The translations under genes were made by a program, and so were the position numbers. DNA of 36,512 nucleotides from Opitutaceae bacterium (lineage in GTDB: Bacteria > Verrucomicrobiota > Verrucomicrobiia > Opitutales > Opitutaceae): assembly GCA_003140665.1 (NCBI GenBank), contig PLKS01000133.1, positions 11,003 through 47,514 of the forward strand, read 5' to 3'. The notes beneath the pieces are model-generated. The model had not been told where the DNA came from, did not search any database, and saw only the letters and a list, made by a program, of their open reading frames with translations. The number at the start of each line of letters is the position of its first letter. Position 1 is the stretch's first letter. Shown here piece by piece: positions 1 through 8,551 of the stretch.

Positions 1-165
1 GTCGAGGATCCCGCGCTTCTGCAGGGACTTTGCGGCCATCGCGACATCGACCGCCTTGCGGCCAGGGCGATTGAGCTCGGGCGCGAGCGGGGCTTGGTTT
101 TCGGATTGCCGGAGGTTCGCAGGGCCTGGAACGCCGCATGCGCCTCCGCAAGGCCGGGGCCCTGA
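1..165 (+). CDS. C-terminal end of a truncated upstream ORF; possibly Nif11-like C-terminal segment
   Basis: Frame 1 is open from base 1 to TGA at 163-165: VEDPALLQGLCGHRDIDRLAARAIELGRERGLVFGLPEVRRAWNAACASARPGP. The pattern 'DPALLQGL...LAARAIELGRERGLVFGLPEVRRAW' resembles Nif11-like domains (weak). The N-terminus lies outside the window. Confidence 0.45.
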   Translation, partial: VEDPALLQGLCGHRDIDRLAARAIELGRERGLVFGLPEVRRAWNAACASARPGP

Positions 166-1145
166 CCATGGCCGAATCGCCCTGGAGAGATTGGATGCCG
201 ATCGCGGTTCGCCTCCGCCAGGCCGGCTGCGTGGTGGACTGGTGCTATTTTGCCGGGATTCGCCCGACGGATCCGTTTTTCCAGCAGACGGTGAACCATG
301 CGCTCAGCGATCCGGCGCGGATGCTGTTTCGCCGGGAGACGCCGGTAGGGCACCTCGGGGACCTCGCCTGGGATTTTCCCGGAATAGCGCCCGCCGGGTT
401 CATCTTCCACCTTTCGCGGTGCGGATCGACCCTGGTTTCGCGCCTGCTGGCGACCCTCCCCCGGACCCTCGTCATTTCCGAGCCGCCCGCCCTCGACCAG
501 CTTCTGCACCTATCGGGGACCGGCGCGCCGGGTTCCTCCGAATCGGCACGGAGGGCCCTCCGGGGGCTCGTGAGCGCGATCGCCCAGCCGAGAAACGGCG
601 AGGACCGCCTTTTCATCAAGTTTGACAGCTGGCACGTGTGCGAACTGCCGGCGATCCTCGAGGCTTTCCCCGGGGTCCCCTGGATCTTCCTCTACCGCGA
701 TCCGGTTGAGATCCTCGTCTCACAGGACCGGATGCCGGGCATCCAGATGGTTCCCGGCATCATCGACCCCCGTCGACTGGGGCTGGACCCGGCCACGGTC
801 AATCCCGCCGCGCTCGATGGGTACTCGGCCCGCGTCCTGGCTCAATTCTGCGGCGCGGCCATCGAGAATCGCGGCAACGGGAGGGGCCTTTTTGTGAACT
901 ACCGTGAGCTTCCCGGCGCAATATTCGGAGCAATCTCCCGGCATTTCGGCCTGGAGATGACGCACGAGGAGCAGGCGACGATGGAAGAGGCGGCCAAATT
1001 CGACGCAAAAAGCCCCGGCTTCGTCTTTGAGGACGATTCGGCCGGGAAGCAGCGGGAGGCCAGCGACCGGATTAGGGAACTGGCCAAGGTTTGGCTCGCC
1101 GAGCCCTACGAAAAGCTGGAATCGATCCGACGCGCCCAGGCCTAG
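138..1145 (+). CDS. Sulfotransferase family protein (PAPS-type P-loop)
   Basis: 335 aa. Contains 'FIFHLSRCGSTLVSRLL' (5'-phosphosulfate-binding-like P-loop) and 'WIFLYRDPVEILVSQ' (3'-phosphate-binding-like). The alternative start ATG at 168 lies just after the upstream stop and may be the true start. Confidence 0.8.
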   Translation: MRLRKAGALTMAESPWRDWMPIAVRLRQAGCVVDWCYFAGIRPTDPFFQQTVNHALSDPARMLFRRETPVGHLGDLAWDFPGIAPAGFIFHLSRCGSTLVSRLLATLPRTLVISEPPALDQLLHLSGTGAPGSSESARRALRGLVSAIAQPRNGEDRLFIKFDSWHVCELPAILEAFPGVPWIFLYRDPVEILVSQDRMPGIQMVPGIIDPRRLGLDPATVNPAALDGYSARVLAQFCGAAIENRGNGRGLFVNYRELPGAIFGAISRHFGLEMTHEEQATMEEAAKFDAKSPGFVFEDDSAGKQREASDRIRELAKVWLAEPYEKLESIRRAQA

Positions 1146-1720
1146 GCGGGGACGGCGCGGGCGGACTCTGCCAGGATCAGGTCCCGCAGCCAGTCATTGA
1201 GCACGCAATCGATCACCAGGTGGATTCGGTCGGTTGCCCCCCGGTTCTCCACGCTGTGCGGATGCGTGAAGTCGATGTACCAGCACTCCCCCTCGTTCAT
1301 CACCACCCTTTGGTCATCGAGAAGGAAGATGACGCCGGGATTGGTGCGGACGGGGATGTGCAGGCGGATTTCACCGTCGGCGAAGCCCAACGCCAGGTCC
1401 GTGTGCTTGCGCACCACCGAACCGGGCTTCAGGCGCAGGAATCGCACGGCCTGCTGGGGGCATTGGAAATGGGCAAGGATCTCCCTGACGTACGTGCAGC
1501 GCTCGAGGAGCGGCGCGTCGGCAAAGGCCGTCTTTGCCGTGGGATCCGGGTAAATGTGGCGGGCCTTGCCCCCGACCGATCGCAGCGGGACAGCGCTCCA
1601 GTCACCCGTGTAGTACTGGGTGTTGAAATGGGGCACGAATTCCTCGGAGACGATCCCGTCAAGCTCCGCCTGGAGCCGGGCGGCGTCAAAGGAGCGGGAA
1701 AGTCGCAGGCTGGATTGCAT
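1142..1720 (-). CDS. Aspartyl/asparaginyl beta-hydroxylase-like 2OG-Fe(II) oxygenase
   Basis: 192 aa. 'VVRKHTDLALGFADGEIRLHIPVRTNPGVIFLLDDQRVVMNEGECWYIDFTHPHSVENRGATDRIHLVID' matches the Asp/Asn hydroxylase (PF05118-like) H...RxHxP...GExWxxDxxxxHxVxN...R pattern. Confidence 0.85.
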   Translation of the reverse strand: MQSSLRLSRSFDAARLQAELDGIVSEEFVPHFNTQYYTGDWSAVPLRSVGGKARHIYPDPTAKTAFADAPLLERCTYVREILAHFQCPQQAVRFLRLKPGSVVRKHTDLALGFADGEIRLHIPVRTNPGVIFLLDDQRVVMNEGECWYIDFTHPHSVENRGATDRIHLVIDCVLNDWLRDLILAESARAVPA

Positions 1721-1735
1721 GTCGTCCGGTAGAGA

Positions 1736-2245
1736 TCACCGGTTGCCGCCCGACGCAATTGCAGGCTTAGGGGACGGCCACTCCATTTTTACATACATTC
1801 CGCCAGCCTCCTCCCCCACCTCTGAAAATCCGAGGCGCCTGTACAGGTTTATCGCCCGGTTCCCCTTCACGACCGAGAGGCGTACCCCCAGGCCAGCCTT
1901 GGCCCCCTGGTCGAGCAATTCCGCGATGAGTTTGCGACCGATGCCCTTCCCCCTGAATGGGTGAAGGAGCGCGATGTCGACCAGGCATATCCCATCCCCG
2001 TCGCGCGCGACGAGCATCCCTCCCACGGGACGCTTCCCCAGCTCGATTATCGAATAGGAGGCGTCGGGAAACTGATTGCGATAACTGTGTTGCCGTGCAG
2101 CGAATTGCATCCGGAAAAAGGCCTCCTCCTGCTCCCGGCTCCATCCCAGTGAAGCCACCTCGTCCCGCCGGATTCCGGAATATATTTCGTAGAGAAACGG
2201 CTTGTCGTCCGGGCACGAGGCACGCAGCGTCACGTGATGGGTCAT
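1736..2245 (-). CDS. GNAT-family N-acetyltransferase
   Basis: From internal ATG: MTHHVTLRASCPDDKPFLYEIYSGIRRDEV...LLHPFRGKGIGRKLIAELLDQ...VVKGNRAINLYRRLGFSEV. The R-G-K-G-I-G acetyl-CoA loop and the 'N.A..LY.RLGF' motif are clear. The longer ORF to 2386 overlaps the divergent collar gene, so the start at 2245 is preferred. Confidence 0.88.
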   Translation of the reverse strand: MTHHVTLRASCPDDKPFLYEIYSGIRRDEVASLGWSREQEEAFFRMQFAARQHSYRNQFPDASYSIIELGKRPVGGMLVARDGDGICLVDIALLHPFRGKGIGRKLIAELLDQGAKAGLGVRLSVVKGNRAINLYRRLGFSEVGEEAGGMYVKMEWPSPKPAIASGGNR

Positions 2246-2305
2246 CGCCAGGCATTTCCTCTGATTTCTTTCGCGCCAAGCAAGACTTTTACCCGGACCT
2301 AGATC

Positions 2306-2830
2306 ATGAGCGAACCTTTCATCGCTGAAATAAGGATGGTCGGTTTCACTTTCGCGCCGGAAGGCTGGGCATTGTGCAACGGGCAAATCCTCAGCATTGC
2401 CTCGAACACCGCGCTTTTCTCCCTGCTAGGCACCAACTTTGGCGGCAATGGAACATCGACGTTCGGCCTGCCCAAACTCCAGGGTCAGGTCCCCATCGGA
2501 CAGGGCTCGGGTCCCGGATTGAACCCTATTGAGGTTGGGGAGTCGATGGGCTTGAATGGGATCACGCTCAACGCCAATGAGCTGCCGAGTCACACCCATA
2601 CCTTGGTGGCCGCCGGCAACCCGCCCACGACCCACAGCCCATCCGGCACCGCCCTTGCGACCCAACTGCGCAGCGCGGCTCCCATCTACACGGGCACCGC
2701 CCCGAACGTGACGATGGCGCCGCAGGCGATCGCGATAACCGGCGCCAACACGCCCTATTCAAACCTTCAGCCTTACCTTGTCGTCAATTTTGTGATCGCG
2801 CTCCAGGGAATATTCCCCGCCCGGAATTGA
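2306..2830 (+). CDS. Phage tail collar domain protein (MdpB/COG4675-like), copy 1
   Basis: 174 aa. MSEPFIAEIRMVGFTFAPEGWALCNGQILSI...LFSLLGTNFGGNGTSTFGLPKLQGQVPIGQG...LPSHTHTL...NLQPYLVVNFVIALQGIFPARN. Confidence 0.92.
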   Translation: MSEPFIAEIRMVGFTFAPEGWALCNGQILSIASNTALFSLLGTNFGGNGTSTFGLPKLQGQVPIGQGSGPGLNPIEVGESMGLNGITLNANELPSHTHTLVAAGNPPTTHSPSGTALATQLRSAAPIYTGTAPNVTMAPQAIAITGANTPYSNLQPYLVVNFVIALQGIFPARN

Positions 2831-2877
2831 TCCCGAGGACCAGGAACCAATCGCTCACGCCCTAAAGCGCCGCCACC

Positions 2878-3411
2878 ATGTCACAACCTTACGTTGGTGA
2901 AATCAGGATATTCGCGGGCAACTTTGCGCCCCAGGGCTGGCAGTTCTGCGCGGGTCAGACCCTGTCGATTTCCCAGTACGAGGTCCTTTTTACCCTCATG
3001 GGCACCACCTATGGGGGAAACGGGACGACCACGTTTCAATTGCCCGACCTGCGCGGCCGCTTTCCGATACACCAGGGGACGGGCGCCGGCCTTTCGACCT
3101 ATGTCATGGGCCAGCAAGGCGGCGCTGAATCGATAACATTGACCCAGGCCAACATGCCGACCCACAACCACCTCGTCGCGGCGGACAATGGTGCACCCAG
3201 TTCCCCGACGCGGACTCCGGCAAGCAATACCTATCTTGCCGCGACGCTTCGCAACGAGGCTCCGATTTACACCTCCGGGGCTCCCAACACATCGATGGGC
3301 CCCCTGGCGGTCGGCCATACCGGAATGGGGAACCCGATCCCGATTGGCCAGCCATGCCTTGGCATCTCTTTCATCATCTCGTTGTTTGGGGTCTACCCAA
3401 GCCGCAACTGA
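2878..3411 (+). CDS. Phage tail collar domain protein (MdpB/COG4675-like), copy 2
   Basis: 177 aa. GEIRIFAGNFAPQGWQFCAGQTLSI...LMGTTYGGNGTTTFQLPDLRGRFPIHQG...MPTHNHL...GVYPSRN. Confidence 0.92.
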   Translation: MSQPYVGEIRIFAGNFAPQGWQFCAGQTLSISQYEVLFTLMGTTYGGNGTTTFQLPDLRGRFPIHQGTGAGLSTYVMGQQGGAESITLTQANMPTHNHLVAADNGAPSSPTRTPASNTYLAATLRNEAPIYTSGAPNTSMGPLAVGHTGMGNPIPIGQPCLGISFIISLFGVYPSRN

Positions 3412-3456
3412 TCCCGAAGCCAGAGGCTATCGCCATTTCCTAAGCGTTTTCATCCC

Positions 3457-3969
3457 ATGTCCAACCCGTTTCTCGGTGAAATCAGGACGTTCAGCTTCAA
3501 CTTTAATCCCAAAGGCTGGGCGATGTGCAATGGCCAGACGCTGCCGATCAACCAGAACCAGGCTCTGTTTGCCCTGCTGGGCACCACCTATGGGGGAAAC
3601 GGGACGACCACGTTTCAGCTTCCCGACCTGCGGTCGCGCGTCCCGATGCACTTCGGCGCAGGTTTCGTCCAGGGCGAGATCGGGGGTTCGGAGACCACGA
3701 CGCTCCTGCTCTCCAATCTGCCACCGCATACCCACACCTTGAACGCCTACAATGGCGCGGCCACTACCCAGTCCCCGGGCGGAGCCTACCTTGCGGCCCC
3801 CGACGCACGCCTGGGAACGCCCATCTACGATGTGGCGACCCCGACGGCCAACATGGCATCCACGACGCTGGGGCCGGCCGGCGGGAGCACGCCGATCAGC
3901 AACATCCAGCCGTATCTTTGCGTTAATTTGTGCATAGCGATGGCCGGCATATTCCCGTCCCGGAATTGA
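3457..3969 (+). CDS. Phage tail collar domain protein (MdpB/COG4675-like), copy 3
   Basis: 170 aa. GEIRTFSFNFNPKGWAMCNGQTLPINQNQALFALLGTTYGGNGTTTFQLPDLRSRVPMHFG...LPPHTHTL...IQPYLCVNLCIAMAGIFPSRN. Confidence 0.92.
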   Translation: MSNPFLGEIRTFSFNFNPKGWAMCNGQTLPINQNQALFALLGTTYGGNGTTTFQLPDLRSRVPMHFGAGFVQGEIGGSETTTLLLSNLPPHTHTLNAYNGAATTQSPGGAYLAAPDARLGTPIYDVATPTANMASTTLGPAGGSTPISNIQPYLCVNLCIAMAGIFPSRN

Positions 3970-4011
3970 ATCGCGCCTGCCAGGACACTTTCGTTTCGGC
4001 TCCCTAATTCC

Positions 4012-6807
4012 ATGATTTTTTCCGCCGGCGCACATGCCCACCGTTTCCTTCGCAGGATATTCCTGGCGGGCATCAGCCTTGGGTTGGTTGCAGGGGCGCA
4101 GGCGGAAAGTTCCATAACGTTATATCCCGGCGATGCGATCGTGGCGGACGCCGGCTCAAACGACGGCACCTCGGGCGTCTTCTACGTGGCGGCCAGCACC
4201 GGAAATAGGATAGACTTCACCGGCTTTGGCGCGGAGGGAGAGGGCGCGGTGCTCGACACTCCCCAATTCGTTGTCGTCGCCCCGAACGGGCTGGTCTACT
4301 ATATCGAGGCGCTCGCTTCGGGGACGCTGAACCAGGTCATTGCGGTCAGCCCCACCAACCACCATCGCACAGCGGTCACGAGCACGCCCTTCACCGCCCC
4401 GACCGGCATGGCCTGGGACTACACAACCGGAATGCTCATTGTTTCCGACGCCGGCTCTTCGCCCACGACGGCCGCCCTCTTCAGCGTCAATCCGAGCTCA
4501 GGCGCGGAGACCGTCATCACCAGCAGCACCGTGGGCAGCGGCCCGGCCATCAACACCCCGCGGTTCCCCGCCGTCGGGCCGACGGGCGCGATCTATTATA
4601 TCGAGGCAACCCTGGGGAGCTCCGACCAGGTGATTTTCGTCAACGCGGCCAATGGCAACCGCACGACGCTCGCGAGCTCGCAGTTGAATGCCCCGACCGG
4701 CATGTCCTGGGACTTTGCAACCGGGCTGCTCGTCGTTTCCGTTGCCGGCACCTCGAACCTGAACTCGGGGATCATGAGCGTCAACCCCAGCAACGGGAAC
4801 TCAATCTTCATCACGGGCGACAGCATTTCCGGCGAGGGCGCCAACATCGACACACCGGAGTCGGCCACGGCCACCTCCCCCGGGGTCATCTATTACTACG
4901 AGCTCGTGGCCTCGCCAACGGCCAACAACGTGATCCAGGTGTCCGGAATGATTCGGGGCGTTCTCTCCGGCAGCGATGGCCCCGTCGGGGCGGGAACGGC
5001 GTTCGTCGCGCTCACCAGCGTCGCCGCCATTCCGGATGTCGCCACCCACTTCTCAGTCAGCGCGCCGGGGTCGGCCGTGGCGGGCGGGGCCATCACGGTG
5101 ACCGTCACGGCGCTGGACAATAACAACAACGTGGCGACCGGCTACGCGGGCTCGGTGCACTTCACCAGCTCCGACGGCGTGGCAAACCTCCCGGGCAATT
5201 CCACCCTGACGAGCGGGACCGGGACGTTCTCGGTCACCCTGAACACATCCGGGGCCCAGACGATCACGGTTTCGGACTCGGTGACATCCTCGGAGTCGGG
5301 AACCTCGGGATCGATAGCCACCACCACGACCAGCCCGAACCTGTACTGGACGGACACGTCGACCGGCAATCGCGTGATCTGGCTGATGAACGGGACCAGT
5401 TACGGATCGAGCGTGGCGCTCGGCAACGTCGCGACCAGCTGGGAGATCGACGGCACCGGAGATTTCGGCGGCGACGGCAACATCGACATCCTCTGGACAA
5501 ACACGACGACCGGCGAGCGTGTGATCTGGCTCATGAGCGGCAATACCTTCTCCTCGAGCGTGTCGCTCGGCGTCGTCGCGACCAACTGGATCATCTCCGG
5601 GGTCGCCGACTTCAACGGAGACGGCAAACCTGACATCCTGTTCACGAACACGACGACCGGCGAGCGCGTGATCTGGCTGATGAACGGGACCAGCTACGGC
5701 TCCTCCGTGTCGCTCGGCGTGGTCCCGGCCTACTGGTCCATCTCCGGGGTCGCCGATTTCAACGAGGACGGCTCTCCCGACATCCTGTTCAGGAACACGA
5801 CCACCGGTGAGGGCCTGATCTGGCTCATGGACGGCACCACGCACACCCTCGACGAGTCGATCGGGATCATTCCCGCGGAGCTGAGGATCTCGGCCATCGC
5901 CGACTACAACGGCGACGGCTCGCCGGACCTGCTCATGACCAACGCCGTGACCGACGAGCGCGTGATCTGGCTGATGAACGGCTACACTCACGCAAGCACG
6001 GTCTCGCTGGGCGTCGTCCCCTCGAACTGGGAGCTCTACCCGTCGGGCCTGGATCCGGTTGAGCTGGCGAAGCTCGACTTCAACGGCGACGGCCAGCCGG
6101 ACATCCTCTTTGAGAACACCACCACCGGGGACCTCTATGTCTGGCTGATGAACGGCACCACCTTCTCCTCCAGCGTCTTCATCGGCAATGTCGCCCCGCC
6201 GTGGCAGATCGTGGGGACCGGGGACTTCGCGGGCACCGGCAACGCCGACCTCCTGTGGATGAACACCTCGACCGGCGAAATCGTGATCTGGCTGATGAAC
6301 GGCACGAGCTTCGTCTCCGGCGTCTCGGTGGGCGCGGCGCCGGCCGGATGGACCATCAACGCCGTCGGCGACTTCAACGGCGACGGCTCGCCTGACATCC
6401 TGTTCACGAACACGACGACCGGCGAACGCGTGATCTGGCTGATGAGCGGCACGAGCTTCAGCTCGAGCGTCTCCCTCGGCATCCTGACCACGCAGTGGCG
6501 GATTGCGGACACCGGCGACTTCTACGGCGAAGGCCAGCCGGACATCGTCTTCCAGAACATGTCGACGGGAGACTGCGTCGTCTGGCTGATGAATGGCACC
6601 ACCGTCGAGGCCGCCGTCGACCTCGGCAACCCCGGCACGCAGTGGCAGCTCCAGGCGGCCGAGGACTTCACCGGCGCCGGGCAGCCGGACCTCGTCTTTG
6701 AGAACACCTCCACCGGCGACCGCTACATCTGGCTGATGAACGGCACCACCTTCGAATCCTCCGTCTACCTCGGCAACGTGGGGACACAGTGGCAGATCAG
6801 GAACTGA
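4012..6807 (+). CDS. Large secreted protein: N-terminal propeller-like repeats, Ig-like domain, C-terminal FG-GAP/VCBS-type repeats
   Basis: 931 aa with an N-terminal signal-like segment. Repeated 'NAPTGMSWDFATGLLVVS' units, then an Ig-like region (FSVSAPGSAVAGGAITVTVTALDNNNNVATGYAG...), then repeats of 'DFNGDGSPDILFTNTTTGERVIWLMNGT'. Confidence 0.85.
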   Translation: MIFSAGAHAHRFLRRIFLAGISLGLVAGAQAESSITLYPGDAIVADAGSNDGTSGVFYVAASTGNRIDFTGFGAEGEGAVLDTPQFVVVAPNGLVYYIEALASGTLNQVIAVSPTNHHRTAVTSTPFTAPTGMAWDYTTGMLIVSDAGSSPTTAALFSVNPSSGAETVITSSTVGSGPAINTPRFPAVGPTGAIYYIEATLGSSDQVIFVNAANGNRTTLASSQLNAPTGMSWDFATGLLVVSVAGTSNLNSGIMSVNPSNGNSIFITGDSISGEGANIDTPESATATSPGVIYYYELVASPTANNVIQVSGMIRGVLSGSDGPVGAGTAFVALTSVAAIPDVATHFSVSAPGSAVAGGAITVTVTALDNNNNVATGYAGSVHFTSSDGVANLPGNSTLTSGTGTFSVTLNTSGAQTITVSDSVTSSESGTSGSIATTTTSPNLYWTDTSTGNRVIWLMNGTSYGSSVALGNVATSWEIDGTGDFGGDGNIDILWTNTTTGERVIWLMSGNTFSSSVSLGVVATNWIISGVADFNGDGKPDILFTNTTTGERVIWLMNGTSYGSSVSLGVVPAYWSISGVADFNEDGSPDILFRNTTTGEGLIWLMDGTTHTLDESIGIIPAELRISAIADYNGDGSPDLLMTNAVTDERVIWLMNGYTHASTVSLGVVPSNWELYPSGLDPVELAKLDFNGDGQPDILFENTTTGDLYVWLMNGTTFSSSVFIGNVAPPWQIVGTGDFAGTGNADLLWMNTSTGEIVIWLMNGTSFVSGVSVGAAPAGWTINAVGDFNGDGSPDILFTNTTTGERVIWLMSGTSFSSSVSLGILTTQWRIADTGDFYGEGQPDIVFQNMSTGDCVVWLMNGTTVEAAVDLGNPGTQWQLQAAEDFTGAGQPDLVFENTSTGDRYIWLMNGTTFESSVYLGNVGTQWQIRN
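5341..6807 (+). repeat. Ten tandem 147-nt (49-aa) FG-GAP-like repeat units
   Basis: The [VY][IV]WLM codon block starts at 5374, 5521, 5668, 5815, 5962, 6136, 6283, 6430, 6577 and 6724. Spacing is 147 nt except 174 nt between units 5 and 6. Confidence 0.9.
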
Positions 6808-6847
6808 CTAGGCCTCCGGGTGCCCGGGGATGGTCCCGCGGGCATGC

Positions 6848-8353
6848 TCAGTTCGTAGGACCCGCTGCCTTGAAATACCTGTCGGCAAACGTGAGGAACG
6901 TGGGCCAGTCGGGGAGGTCGGTGTGGCCGCCGGCGTGCAGCCTGAACCCGATGTCGCCGTCGATCAGCGCGACGTCGGGGGCGGGAACCTCCGTCGTGCC
7001 GAGGTCCCGCCTGCCGAGCAGGCGGTAGACCGGCCCGGCATAGACGCAGGCCTTGAACTCCCCGACGGGGTCGGACCAAAGGTCCTGCGTGCCGCCCGTT
7101 ATGAAGACCGGCCGCGGGGCGATGAGGGCGATCAATTCGTGCTGGTCCACGGGCAGCCGGTCCCAGTGGCCGGCGTACTTGAGGAAGTTCCCGGCCATCC
7201 AGTGGTACTCGCCGGGGCCGCAGACATTGTCGACGGATTCGCCCACGTCATGGCGGTGAAGCTTCGCGCCGCCCTCTCCCGAGCAGCTCGAATAGACGAT
7301 CGCCCAGCGCGGGTCGAGCGCGGCCGCAAAAAGGGCCTCCTTGCCCCACCGCGAATGGCCCTCGATGCCGAGACGCCTCGCGTCCACGTCCCGGTCGGTC
7401 TCGAAATAGTCGATCGCGCGGCTCAGGCCCCATGACCAGGCGGCGAGCGCTCCCCAGTCGTCGGGCTTCCTCGACCTGCCCTGGTTGACGAGGCCGATGA
7501 TTCCCAGGTTGAGGCCGCCCCCGCTGTCCGCCTGGATCAAGTAGGTGTTGACGAGCGCGAAGCCCCAGCCGTGGGCGATGACCTGCTCCATCGCGGTCGG
7601 GCCTCCGGGCGCGGGGCCGAAGCCCCTGCCGGTCGTGTTCCAGCTCGCGACGACCATCACGGGCACCGGCCCGGGGGCGCCCGCCGGGATGTAAAGCGCG
7701 ATGGCGATGCTCGGGTTTGCCGAGGGGTAGCTGGAATTGTCGATGCGGCCCACGATGCGCTTCAGCGTGGCCGCGCCGTTGAGCGCGTCCCGGACGGTCT
7801 CGGCGACCTCCCATGTCACCGTGGGAGTATTCCTGGGGATCCTTCCATAGATCTCGGATTCGAAATCGCCGAGGATCTCCGGGCGCCGCCTGTTCCACCA
7901 CGTGTCGGCATCCCTCACCGGCTCGCCGTTCTTCAATGTCAGGACGTCGGGGATCGCAAAGCGGTCGGCCCTGGCCAGGTCGTAGTTCGACCAGTTGCCC
8001 CAGCTCGAGCGCACGATCGTGTGGCCCGGCACGTCGTCGGTCCAGTTTGGCGACGCCCCGCCGACCGGGTGCGTGTTCGCGGGCCGACGCGGGTCATCGG
8101 CCGGGGGCGGCAGCGAGCCTGGCTCCGCGAGATGCAGGAGGTCCATCATCCTCCCATGGTCCGCGGCCGCCAGTTCCCCCAGCCTGCGGCGTTCTTCCGC
8201 CGTGGGCATTCCGCTTGGGGTGGCGGACGGAACGGCGTCTACCGCCCAGGTCGGGCCTGGGACGGCGGCAAGCGCAAGGGAGCCGATGAACCCCATCAAC
8301 ATCCGGGATCGAACGGGGACCGGAACCGCGGAAAGGGGCGTCTCTTTCATCAA
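6848..8353 (-). CDS. CE15-like glucuronoyl methylesterase, secreted
   Basis: 501 aa (ATG 8350 is the likely start). Signal-like N-terminus; 'RRLGIEGHSRWGKEALFAAALDPRWAIVYSSCSGEGGAKLHRHDVGESVDNVCGPGEYHWMAGNFLKYA' with G-x-S-R-x-G-K nucleophile motif; 'LIALIAPRPVFITGGTQDLWSDP'. Confidence 0.85.
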   Translation of the reverse strand: MMKETPLSAVPVPVRSRMLMGFIGSLALAAVPGPTWAVDAVPSATPSGMPTAEERRRLGELAAADHGRMMDLLHLAEPGSLPPPADDPRRPANTHPVGGASPNWTDDVPGHTIVRSSWGNWSNYDLARADRFAIPDVLTLKNGEPVRDADTWWNRRRPEILGDFESEIYGRIPRNTPTVTWEVAETVRDALNGAATLKRIVGRIDNSSYPSANPSIAIALYIPAGAPGPVPVMVVASWNTTGRGFGPAPGGPTAMEQVIAHGWGFALVNTYLIQADSGGGLNLGIIGLVNQGRSRKPDDWGALAAWSWGLSRAIDYFETDRDVDARRLGIEGHSRWGKEALFAAALDPRWAIVYSSCSGEGGAKLHRHDVGESVDNVCGPGEYHWMAGNFLKYAGHWDRLPVDQHELIALIAPRPVFITGGTQDLWSDPVGEFKACVYAGPVYRLLGRRDLGTTEVPAPDVALIDGDIGFRLHAGGHTDLPDWPTFLTFADRYFKAAGPTN

Positions 8354-8551
8354 GGGCCTCGGCAGGGGCTGCCCTGGCGTGGCTGGACCTTGGATGGGGC
8401 AATCCCTCCCGGACCTCGATGCTAATCCCCTGGCGCCCGTGACGCCAGCCGACGGTGCGCCGAGGCCAGAAACTGCTCGAAAGTCGGCTCATTCGCACCC
8501 AGACCTTACGGTCGAGCCGCCCCGAATCCCCCTTTTCGTCACCACGAGCAC

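Noticed and set aside
2306-3969. Prophage or tailocin interpretation of the collar genes
   Set aside because: No terminase, capsid, portal, sheath, baseplate, lysis or integrase genes in the window; collar genes are flanked by tailoring-type enzymes and a secreted repeat protein.
5053-5991. 312-aa minus-strand ORF with repeats inside the FG-GAP gene
   Set aside because: Repeats are the antisense reading of the 147-nt units.
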